A stretch of DNA of 5,768 bases from Nitrospira sp. (lineage in GTDB: Bacteria > Nitrospirota > Nitrospiria > Nitrospirales > Nitrospiraceae), in assembly GCA_020697375.1 (NCBI GenBank), contig JAJFBJ010000172.1, positions 1 to 5,768 of the forward strand, given 5' to 3'. Made by a program: the position numbers and the translations under genes. Under the pieces are notes generated by a model, which saw nothing but the letters and a program-made list of their open reading frames with translations, was not told the origin of the DNA and ran no database searches. Positions 1 through 5,688 of the stretch are shown here, piece after piece. Each line of letters begins with the position of its first letter. Within the stretch, counting starts at the first letter, position 1.

Positions 1-2391
1 TGCGTCATGCTGATCATGCTCGCGTTCCTGTGGCTTCTGGCAGGGACGTTGAACAGGACGGACGGTCAAAAGAAACATATCCTGCAGATCCTTCACCAGC
101 GGGAAGCCCGCCACCGTCTGGCCCTGAAAGCCGGACGCATGGGAACCTTCCACGAGGATCTCGATAGTCATGCGCTCCTGTGGTCTCCTGAACTGGAATC
201 CATCTTCGGGCTTCCCCCCCTGAGTTTCGGCAGCACCTTCGCCGCATTTCAGGAGCTCATTCACCCGGACGACCGCACCGGCGTGGAGCGGATCATCAGG
301 AAGGCCATCGACGATCGGAGTGCCTATGATCTCGAATGCCGCATCCTACGCCCCCACGCGGCGCCCAATGAAGCCTGGATCGCGGTCACGGGGCAAGTGC
401 TTCCGGACGCCTACGGCCGGCCCAGGCAGATCACCGGCGTCATCTTCGACATCACGGAACGCAAACAGGCGGAACAGGCCTTGCGGGAAAGCGAGGAACG
501 TTTCCGTCATCTGTTCGAGCAGGCGTCGGACGGCATCGTGATGGCTGACATGGCGGGCCATTATCTCGACGTGAACCGCCGCGCCTGCCACATGCTGGGC
601 TATTCCCGCGAAGAACTGCTCGAGAGGAAAGTGACGGACATTCTTACGCCTCACGACAATCTCCGGCTGAAGGACATTCAAGCGGACTTACTCGCCGGGC
701 ACCGGCATTCAAGCGAATGGAAGTTGCGGAGGAAAGCAGGCGGAACGGTTTCCGTGGAAGTCAGCGCCAGGCTTCAACCCGACGGGCGGTGGCATGCGAT
801 CGTCCGCGACATTACGGAGCGGAAACGCGCGGAAGCCGGGTTGCGCGAAAGTGAAGCGCATTTCCGCATGCTGGCCGATGCGGCTCCGGTGCTGATCTGG
901 ATGGCCGGCGCCGATAAGCTGTGCACCTGGATGAATAGATCCTGGCTCGAATATACCGGCCGTGATCTGGAAGATGAGCTCGGCAATGGATGGACGGAAG
1001 GGGTTCACCCCGACGATGTGACGCAATGCCGGGATACTTATGCCCGGTACTTCGACCGGCACGAGCCATTTGAAATGGAATATCGTTTGCGCAAACATGA
1101 TGGAACCTATGGATGGATTCTCGATCGCGGGGTGCCACTCCTCAGAACCGACGGAACGTTCACCGGATACTTGGGCGCCGCTCTCGATATTACCGACCGA
1201 AAACAGGCCGAGGAACAGCTGCGGGAGTGGACGGAGGAGCTGGAACAGCGGGTTCAGGAACGGACCCAGGCCCTGGTCTTGTCACAGGAACGCCTGCGCG
1301 CCCTGGCTTCCGATCTCAGCTCGACGGAACAGCAGGAGCGCCGGCGACTGGCCACGGAACTTCACGACTATCTCGCGCAATTACTCGTGGTCGGGCGCAT
1401 GAAACTAGGCCAGGCAAAACCGCAGGTCCAGGATCAGAAGACACAGCAGCTCTTGAATGAAGCGGACGATGCGCTGACGCAATCCCTCAACTACACCCGC
1501 TTTCTCGTGGCGGAACTGAGCCCCCAGGTCTTGTACCAATTCGGCCTCCCGGCCGCGCTGAAATGGCTGGCGACTCAGATGAAAAGCCACGGACTGACCG
1601 TGACGGCCCATTGCGACATCACCCAGCTCCAGCTGGCCGAGGAGACGGCGGCCATGCTGTACCAGAGCGTCCGTGAGCTTCTGTTCAATGTGATTAAACA
1701 TGCCGGAACGGATCACGCCTCCATCTCCCTCACCTGCCACGGAGAGGGGACGGTGACGATCACCGTCGCCGATAAGGGATGCGGCTTCGATTCGTCGGGC
1801 ATGGAAACCGACAGACATCATCCGGGCCGTTTCGGATTGTTCAACGTTCAGGAACGTCTTGAAGCGGTCGGCGGAAAGCTTGAACTAACCTCGCGTCAGG
1901 GAGGAGGCACATCCATTTCTCTGACCGCTCCGCTCGGTGATCCGGTCCATTTGCCCCATGCGCCCGCTGCGGCCGGGCCTGTCCCGCATCGTGCCGCATC
2001 GCCCATCCCCTCTTCGCAACGCTTGCGTATCCTTCTCGTCGACGACCATGCGATGGTCAGACAAGGACTTCGCAGCGTGCTGGAAGGCTATCAGGACCTC
2101 GAGGTGATCGGAGAAGCGGGCGATGGAGAATCAGCCATTACGTTAGCAGGCGCTCTCAAACCTGACGTCGTGGTGATGGACGTCAACATGCCGAAGATCG
2201 ACGGTATCGAAGCGACGCGGCACATCCTCTCGAACCACCCTGACCTCATCGTCATCGGGCTGTCGGTGCAGAATGAGCGCCATGTCGAAGAAGCGATGCT
2301 GAATGCCGGAGCGGCGGTCTTCGTGACCAAAGAACGCGCCGCCCTGCAGCTCTATGAAGCTATCACCGGTACGGTTCGCGCCAAAGCATAG
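1..2391 (+). CDS. Hybrid sensor histidine kinase: three PAS domains, HisKA_3/HATPase_c core, C-terminal receiver (5' end cut by window)
   Basis: The frame is open from base 1. The first ATG (base 7) lies in a hydrophobic stretch (LIMLAFLWLLAG) that looks like the end of a transmembrane helix, so the true start is probably upstream. Counting from that ATG (794 residues): PAS_3-like domain about 35-150 (HPDDR motif, ending DITERK), PAS about 165-270, PAS_3-like about 286-398 (HPDD), then a Glu/Gln-rich coiled coil about 399-430. The HisKA_3 dimerisation helix carries the predicted phosphoacceptor His453 in ELHDYLAQ. In the HATPase_c domain the N box has Asn561, G1 is DKGCGFD (589-595) and G2 is GRFGLF (607-612). 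A Pro/Ala-rich linker leads to a receiver domain about 672-790 with acidic pair Asp679/Asp680, phosphoacceptor Asp725 (VMDVNMP), Ser753 and Lys775. All catalytic residues are present. The receiver resembles NarL/FixJ regulators but no LuxR-type helix-turn-helix follows, so output must go through another protein. The ligand is unknown. Confidence 0.93.
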   Translation, partial: CVMLIMLAFLWLLAGTLNRTDGQKKHILQILHQREARHRLALKAGRMGTFHEDLDSHALLWSPELESIFGLPPLSFGSTFAAFQELIHPDDRTGVERIIRKAIDDRSAYDLECRILRPHAAPNEAWIAVTGQVLPDAYGRPRQITGVIFDITERKQAEQALRESEERFRHLFEQASDGIVMADMAGHYLDVNRRACHMLGYSREELLERKVTDILTPHDNLRLKDIQADLLAGHRHSSEWKLRRKAGGTVSVEVSARLQPDGRWHAIVRDITERKRAEAGLRESEAHFRMLADAAPVLIWMAGADKLCTWMNRSWLEYTGRDLEDELGNGWTEGVHPDDVTQCRDTYARYFDRHEPFEMEYRLRKHDGTYGWILDRGVPLLRTDGTFTGYLGAALDITDRKQAEEQLREWTEELEQRVQERTQALVLSQERLRALASDLSSTEQQERRRLATELHDYLAQLLVVGRMKLGQAKPQVQDQKTQQLLNEADDALTQSLNYTRFLVAELSPQVLYQFGLPAALKWLATQMKSHGLTVTAHCDITQLQLAEETAAMLYQSVRELLFNVIKHAGTDHASISLTCHGEGTVTITVADKGCGFDSSGMETDRHHPGRFGLFNVQERLEAVGGKLELTSRQGGGTSISLTAPLGDPVHLPHAPAAAGPVPHRAASPIPSSQRLRILLVDDHAMVRQGLRSVLEGYQDLEVIGEAGDGESAITLAGALKPDVVVMDVNMPKIDGIEATRHILSNHPDLIVIGLSVQNERHVEEAMLNAGAAVFVTKERAALQLYEAITGTVRAKA

Positions 2392-2429
2392 CGCCCTTGC
2401 CGGCATTCAGCTGCCTCTGAGCAGGCTCC

Positions 2430-2597
2430 TCATACGGCGGGAGGACGCCTCCCCATCACCATCCCGACCACTGCCAGGATCAGAAATACCACGAAGAGAA
2501 CATAGGCAATGCTCGTCGCCGTTCCGGCCACGCCGGAGACGCCGAGCACACCGGCTATCAAACCAATCACTAAAAATGTGACGGCCCAGCTTAGCAT
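2430..2597 (-). CDS. DUF1328 family (YtjA-like) small membrane protein
   Basis: This 55-residue reading frame starts at ATG 2597 and stops at TGA 2430-2432. It encodes two hydrophobic helices, about residues 3-20 and 28-48, joined by a short Gly/Ser/Thr turn ([11 protein letters not shown]). The start [16 protein letters not shown] and the glycine-spaced first helix are typical of DUF1328, a family of 50-60 residue inner-membrane peptides of unknown function that often sit near stress genes. The tail GRRPPAV is short and basic, as expected for a cytoplasmic end. A GAGGTG ribosome-binding site sits 4 bases before the ATG. It is the last gene of the - strand block, 65 bases after the metallothionein gene, and converges on the kinase gene with 38 bases between the stops. 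The family call rests on sequence pattern recalled from memory, without a profile search. Confidence 0.85.
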   Translation of the reverse strand: MLSWAVTFLVIGLIAGVLGVSGVAGTATSIAYVLFVVFLILAVVGMVMGRRPPAV

Positions 2598-2601
2598 GTG
2601 A

Positions 2602-2607
2602 CACCTC
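2602..2607 (-). promoter_or_regulatory. Ribosome-binding site of the DUF1328 gene
   Basis: On the - strand this reads GAGGTG, four bases before the ATG at 2597. It supports translation of a gene too short to be called on length alone. Confidence 0.6.
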
Positions 2608-2662
2608 ATCTAAATTGTGAGCAGCACTCGACGGGCATAGGGCGCAATATGACGGATCTTCG

Positions 2663-2827
2663 CTAATGCTGTTTTCCGCCGCTACACCCGCTATGACCAC
2701 ATGCGCATGAACCGCTCGGAGCTTTCGCGTTGCGACAGGCATCGGAGCAAAACTCTTTTCCCGGCTCCGCTTGGCACGAGCAACTCGGATGCGCACATGT
2801 CTTCGGGGTCACCGTTTCCACCGGCAT
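2663..2827 (-). CDS. Bacterial metallothionein (SmtA/BmtA-like), 54 residues
   Basis: The frame runs from ATG 2827 to TAG 2663-2665. The product has eight cysteines (11, 16, 18, 27, 31, 41, 43, 48) and three histidines (13, 45, 54) in 54 residues. They are arranged as CAHPSCSC, then FCSDAC, then CACGHSGC. This order of CxxxxCxC, CxxxC and CxCGHxxC matches bacterial metallothioneins, where thiols and one or two histidines bind a Zn/Cd/Cu cluster and the central CxxxC part forms a zinc-finger-like fold. It has no signal peptide, so a cytoplasmic role in metal buffering is expected. The cyanobacterial SmtA has nine cysteines; one fewer here could mean a smaller cluster or more histidine use. A strong GGGGAGGG ribosome-binding site lies 5 bases upstream. 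No ArsR/SmtB-type operator or regulator gene was seen nearby. It lies 78 bases after the DUF1207 gene. Confidence 0.85.
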   Translation of the reverse strand: MPVETVTPKTCAHPSCSCQAEPGKEFCSDACRNAKAPSGSCACGHSGCSGGKQH

Positions 2828-2832
2828 CGTAT

Positions 2833-2840
2833 CCCTCCCC
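2833..2840 (-). promoter_or_regulatory. Strong ribosome-binding site of the metallothionein gene
   Basis: On the - strand this reads GGGGAGGG, five bases before the ATG at 2827. It is one of the best Shine-Dalgarno matches in the window, which fixes the start of this very small gene and suggests efficient translation. Confidence 0.7.
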
Positions 2841-2905
2841 TTTGTGACCTCTCCTGTTGTCCTATCCTGGACTGTCTTGTGGCAGCGATCCGGATCGGAG
2901 CTTGG

Positions 2906-3979
2906 TCAGAACCACAAATGCACGCCCATCCCGATCCATTCGACCCTCTGGCTATACAACTGTCCGTTCGGAGAAGGCCCTGAAAAATATTCCGCCAGGA
3001 CCTGAAGCTTCCGGTCGCCGATTCTGGCGTTTTCAAATTGCAATCCGCCCATGATCGACTGTCCGACCCGCCAATTCGTCCTGGCGTTGGCTTGAAAATC
3101 CGCATAAGCGACCGGCCGGACCTTCCCGTTCCAAAAGAACCAGGGACTCTTGAATTCGATTCCGGCCTGACTCGTGTGCTTGCCCAGGTCAGTCGGCTCC
3201 TTGCGAATGATCGTTCCCACACCACCATAAATTCGCAGCCACGTCGTCAGGTCGTACGACACCTTCAAATCAATTTCCTCAAAGCTCAAGTTGATCCGGT
3301 TCACCTGAGGATTATTGAGTATGAATTCATCTCCCAAATGAGAGCTTTGATGATGAATACGGATGAATCCTGACCATTTATCGGCCCGATAGCTTGCCAA
3401 CAGTCCGACGTTATAGTCTGCATTGATCAAATCGATCGAATTCCGGTCGATATCGAAAATGCTGAAGACCCCGGCCTGCATCCCCAATTCCCATTGCCCA
3501 TGGAAAGGGGCGGCGTTCCGGTAAAACGCGAAAGATTCACCGAACGAATTCGCGAACTGCTGCCCCGATGACAATTGGCGATAGCCGGCTCCGAAGTGCG
3601 GCCAACGGAGGTCGGCGTGAAAGGGATCCACCAGCAAGCCGCGTGGTAAAAATTTGGACTCGGGCTCCGGCGTGGCCGCTCGGACGGCCTGTGCTGATTC
3701 ACGTCCAGGATCAGGCCCCTTTCGAACATCGGCTCGCAACACTCCCGGTATCCGCTGCAACGCCGCTGCGATCTTGTAGGGGTCATCGGCCCCCAACCTG
3801 CTCACGTAGACCGTGACGATTCCTTGATCGACATGAATCACGGAGCCGGGAAGATCGAATTCGTGTTCGAGAACGGCCGCCGCATATCCCGCAATGTATT
3901 CGTCCGACGCTGCGGCCGCCGTCGTCCCGTCATGTATCAACAACCAGGCGAAGATGATGACTCTCAGCAGATAGGTCAT
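2906..3979 (-). CDS. DUF1207 family outer-membrane protein with BON-like N-terminal region
   Basis: The product has 357 residues if it starts at ATG 3979; a TTG directly before it (3982) would add one residue. Neither start has a strong ribosome-binding site. Residues 1-24 form a signal peptide (hydrophobic LLRVIIFAWLLI, then AAAA before SDEYI). Residues about 26-86 have the BON-like pattern: a helix (YIAGYAAAVLEHEF), short strands (VIHVDQGIVTVYV), a second helix (DPYKIAAALQRI) and PGVLRADV. A Pro/charged linker (87-109) leads to the DUF1207 region, which opens with FLPRGLLVDPFHADLRWPHF. The rest is rich in alternating aromatic strands and ends in GVHLWF, a C-terminal Phe typical of outer-membrane beta-barrels inserted by the BAM machinery. 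The function of DUF1207 proteins is unknown. BON regions are thought to bind phospholipid or envelope surfaces, so an envelope-integrity role is possible but inferred. Confidence 0.82.
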   Translation of the reverse strand: MTYLLRVIIFAWLLIHDGTTAAAASDEYIAGYAAAVLEHEFDLPGSVIHVDQGIVTVYVSRLGADDPYKIAAALQRIPGVLRADVRKGPDPGRESAQAVRAATPEPESKFLPRGLLVDPFHADLRWPHFGAGYRQLSSGQQFANSFGESFAFYRNAAPFHGQWELGMQAGVFSIFDIDRNSIDLINADYNVGLLASYRADKWSGFIRIHHQSSHLGDEFILNNPQVNRINLSFEEIDLKVSYDLTTWLRIYGGVGTIIRKEPTDLGKHTSQAGIEFKSPWFFWNGKVRPVAYADFQANARTNWRVGQSIMGGLQFENARIGDRKLQVLAEYFSGPSPNGQLYSQRVEWIGMGVHLWF

Positions 3980-4062
3980 CAAACCCGCTTTCTTGCGCCG
4001 AGGTGCAGTCCCTGGTCCCCTATCAAAAGTCGCCTACCGTCCTGGAAACGATCACCAGGTGA

Positions 4063-4662
4063 TTAGAAATGAAAGTTGATGGCGGCCGTGACCATATGTC
4101 CATTGTCCTGAAATTTCTTATCCACGATGTTTTGATCTTTGGATTCGATTTTCTCCAACCAGATATACCGATACGTACTGTCGATCGACACATGTTTGTT
4201 GAAAAAGAACTGCAGCCCTCCACCGGCATGCGCGCCGAACCGGTTCTGCGTATCGTCAAACCCTCCCGGACCTTTCACGGTCGTGTAATACCAGCCGCCG
4301 CCACCGATCAGAAACGGGGCCAACCTGGTCGTTCCCAAGGGGTAGATCAAGGCTGAGACCTGGACCGGATAGCTATGGACGCGCGTGTCTCCGATGTCAT
4401 TGCGGCGGTAATCCGCAGAGCCCTCGAAGGCGAGATAGCGCCAGGGGTGAAGCCGAACCTGTCCTCCGCCGAACCAGCGGCTGGACCCGTCCTTGGGGTC
4501 GAAATAGGTGGCGCGTCCACCGATGGAGAGGAACCCGATATCCATCTGTTCGAACAATCCCTTGTCGTCATCGGCCGCCGAAATGGAAGGCGAAAGAAAT
4601 CCTGAACAAATCATCGTCAGTCCCAGAACGAACAACAGCGGCGCCTGCGGCAAACGGTTCAT
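4063..4662 (-). CDS. Small outer-membrane beta-barrel protein (OmpA/OmpW-like fold)
   Basis: The product has 199 residues with a clear signal peptide (MNRLPQAPLLFVLGLTMICSG through SISA or SISAA, cleavage near residue 29-30 before DDDK). The mature part, about 170 residues, is the size of an eight-stranded barrel. Alternating strands include FLSIGGRATYF, WRYLAFEGSADYRR, VHSYPVQVSALIYPL, LAPFLIGGGGWYYTT, RFGAHAGGGLQFFF and VSIDSTYRYIWL. The segment PFLIGGGGWYY followed by GAHAGGGLQFF is the usual signature of the outer-membrane beta-barrel superfamily. The chain ends in AINFHF, the C-terminal Phe insertion signal. There is no peptidoglycan-binding OmpA C-terminal domain. The AAGGA ribosome-binding site lies 7 bases upstream, within the 27-base gap after the exported CsbD gene, the closest spacing in the block, so these two genes are very probably cotranscribed. 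The cargo or ligand is unknown. Confidence 0.85.
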   Translation of the reverse strand: MNRLPQAPLLFVLGLTMICSGFLSPSISAADDDKGLFEQMDIGFLSIGGRATYFDPKDGSSRWFGGGQVRLHPWRYLAFEGSADYRRNDIGDTRVHSYPVQVSALIYPLGTTRLAPFLIGGGGWYYTTVKGPGGFDDTQNRFGAHAGGGLQFFFNKHVSIDSTYRYIWLEKIESKDQNIVDKKFQDNGHMVTAAINFHF

Positions 4663-4689
4663 GGCGGATTCCTTCTCGGTTGTTCGCTG

Positions 4690-5049
4690 TTACGATTCAG
4701 AGGCTTCCTTCGGGCCTTTGTTGGCATCGAACCATTCGTCCACCCATTGCTTGACCTCTTCCCTGCGGTCGCCGTATCGTTCCTGGATTTTTCCTTCCAG
4801 CTTATCGACACTGCCTTCGATGGCCAACAAGTCATCGTCGGTGAACTCTCCCCATTTCTTCTTCAGTTCACCCTTGAACTGCTTCCACCTGCCCGCCACT
4901 TGATCCTGATTCACGACGGAGATCATCGCTCCGTCCTGCCCGGGGGCATCGAGCCCGGCTGCCGTCCGGCTACCGGCATCAACGAGTCCGCCGGAAAAGA
5001 CTATCCCCGTCAGCGTGATGATTGAGAGCAGCCTCGACTTCAATTTCAT
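4690..5049 (-). CDS. CsbD family protein with apparent N-terminal signal peptide
   Basis: The product has 119 residues from ATG 5049. Residues 1-25 look like a Sec signal peptide: basic MKLKSR, hydrophobic LLSIITLTGIVF, then SGGLVDA with likely cleavage before Gly26. A low-complexity spacer (26-45) precedes a full CsbD domain at about 47-110, with the family hallmarks GRWKQFKGELKKKWGEFTDD, IEG and QERYGDRREEV. CsbD proteins are usually short, soluble, cytoplasmic general-stress proteins of about 60-75 residues, so an exported one is unusual. The ribosome-binding site for the first ATG is weak (AAGAG, 10 bases away). An internal ATG at 4926 (Met42) has a better-placed AGGA and would give a normal 78-residue cytoplasmic CsbD. 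Hand alignment with the other CsbD protein in this window gives about 36 identities over 63 positions, so they are paralogues. Confidence 0.88.
   Translation of the reverse strand: MKLKSRLLSIITLTGIVFSGGLVDAGSRTAAGLDAPGQDGAMISVVNQDQVAGRWKQFKGELKKKWGEFTDDDLLAIEGSVDKLEGKIQERYGDRREEVKQWVDEWFDANKGPKEASES
4924..4937 (-). promoter_or_regulatory. Possible internal translation start of the exported CsbD gene
   Basis: On the - strand, AGGA (4937-4934) lies 7 bases before an in-frame ATG (4926-4924), with a second GGAG 2 bases before it. Starting here would remove the signal peptide and leave a normal-length CsbD. Whether it is used cannot be decided from sequence alone. Confidence 0.3.
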
Positions 5050-5078
5050 GCCGCTTTATCTCTTCTTTGTCTTTTTGG

Positions 5079-5105
5079 CGTGCGGGCCCGTGAGGCGCCC
5101 GCACG
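5079..5105 (-). terminator. Strong GC hairpin after the PepSY gene (possible terminator or mRNA 3' stabiliser)
   Basis: The arms CGTGCGGGC (5079-5087) and GCCCGCACG (5097-5105) pair perfectly over 9 bp with a 9-base loop. On the transcript the hairpin begins about 9 bases after the PepSY stop codon and ends about 30 bases before the exported CsbD start. The - strand transcript continues CCAAAAAG after the stem, with no U-run, so a classical intrinsic terminator is doubtful. A stabilising or attenuating hairpin between differently expressed genes fits equally well. Confidence 0.45.
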
Positions 5106-5114
5106 TCAGGCAAA

Positions 5115-5393
5115 TTACTTGTCCATCTTCGTTTTCCCGGTCTCGGCGTCGACATAGACCTTTTGGGTCTTCTTGTTCAGGTCGATGATTTCCACCTCAT
5201 ACACAGTCCGGCCGTCTTCCTTCCCGATTTCAGCCTCCACGGCCTTTCCGGGAACTGCTTTCACGGCGTGCTGTACGGCTTCTGCGAGGGTGATCTTGGC
5301 GGTCGAGACCAATTCCTTGTTCGTCTCGAACAACGCCCAAGCCGGACTCGCGATAACGCCGGACAACAATGCGATTGCGATAACTTTTTTCAT
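5115..5393 (-). CDS. Secreted PepSY domain protein
   Basis: The product has 92 residues from ATG 5393. This start is chosen because AGGAGA sits 7 bases upstream and because a clean signal peptide follows at once (MKKVIAIALLSGVIASPAWA, cleavage before Leu21). A longer reading frame upstream in the same phase is Arg/Ser-rich and overlaps the preceding CsbD gene, so it is not coding. The mature 72 residues are one PepSY domain: a helix (ITLAEAVQHAVKAVPGKAVEAEI), then strands (TVYEVEII, KTQKVYVDAETGKTK). PepSY domains occur in peptidase propeptides and as stand-alone periplasmic proteins; they are proposed to inhibit proteases or to bind small ligands. Here it probably acts in the periplasm. It sits 64 bases after the cytoplasmic CsbD gene and 65 bases before the exported one, so it is bracketed by the two paralogues. 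Confidence 0.9.
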   Translation of the reverse strand: MKKVIAIALLSGVIASPAWALFETNKELVSTAKITLAEAVQHAVKAVPGKAVEAEIGKEDGRTVYEVEIIDLNKKTQKVYVDAETGKTKMDK

Positions 5394-5457
5394 ATCTGGT
5401 TCTCCTCTATAAAATTTGATGTGTGTAGTCCGCCTGGTCCGTCTCGGGTCCTCTCGG

Positions 5458-5688
5458 TCAACGGGGCGGATTGGCTCCGGCGCCCGGCTGGCCCTGTTTG
5501 GCATACCAGTCATCCGCCCAGCGCGTGACCTCTTCCTTTTTGTCGCCGTAGCGCTCCTGGACTCTTCCGACGAACTTGTCGTAATTGCCTTCGACCTGCG
5601 ACAGGTCATCGTCCGTGAGCTTGCCCCATTGCTTCTTGACCTCACCCTTGAACTGGGTCCACTTTCCTTTGAATTGATCCGCGTTCAT
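5458..5688 (-). CDS. CsbD family general stress protein (cytoplasmic)
   Basis: The product has 76 residues, the usual CsbD length, and the domain fills about residues 2-64. Hallmarks are KGKWTQFKGEVKKQWGKLTDDD, VEG, VQERYGDKKEEV and a final aromatic helix RWADDWYAK, followed by a short Gly/Pro-rich tail. There is no signal peptide, so it should stay in the cytoplasm. CsbD proteins are induced by general stress and by entry into stationary phase in several bacteria; their molecular activity is not established. A strong AGGGGG ribosome-binding site lies 6 bases before the ATG. It is the first complete gene of the - strand block. The 80 bases upstream to the window edge show no clear promoter and are open in all three - strand frames, one of which ends in a TGA overlapping this ATG, so an upstream gene may be coupled to it. 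Confidence 0.93.
   Translation of the reverse strand: MNADQFKGKWTQFKGEVKKQWGKLTDDDLSQVEGNYDKFVGRVQERYGDKKEEVTRWADDWYAKQGQPGAGANPPR

Noticed and set aside
1405..1821. A 138-codon open frame on the - strand within the kinase gene.
   Set aside because: It lies opposite the HisKA_3/HATPase_c region, whose motifs are clearly coding on the + strand.
2411..2427. Small inverted repeat (GCCT/AGGC) between the converging stops, considered as a bidirectional terminator.
   Set aside because: The stem is only 4 bp, an alternative pairing competes with it, and no T-run follows on either strand.
2886..2897. 12-bp perfect palindrome CGATCCGGATCG between the DUF1207 and metallothionein genes, considered as an operator.
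   Set aside because: About one such palindrome is expected by chance in a window this size, it is single-copy, and it does not resemble known ArsR/SmtB operators.
3038..3373. Open frames on the + strand opposite the DUF1207 and barrel genes.
   Set aside because: Their translations show no domain or leader features and are shadows of well-supported - strand genes.
4051..4063. 13-base inverted repeat ATCACCAGGTGAT touching the stop of the barrel gene, considered as a regulator site or terminator.
   Set aside because: It has a one-base centre so cannot fold as an RNA hairpin, no second copy was seen, and no promoter elements are near it.
5394..5457. AT-rich TATAGA before the PepSY gene, considered as a -10 box.
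   Set aside because: It abuts the ribosome-binding site and has no acceptable -35 at the proper distance.
5394..5645. Upstream extension of the PepSY reading frame to an earlier ATG.
   Set aside because: The added part is Arg/Ser-rich, overlaps the CsbD gene on the same strand, and would bury an obvious signal peptide; the start at 5393 has a good ribosome-binding site.
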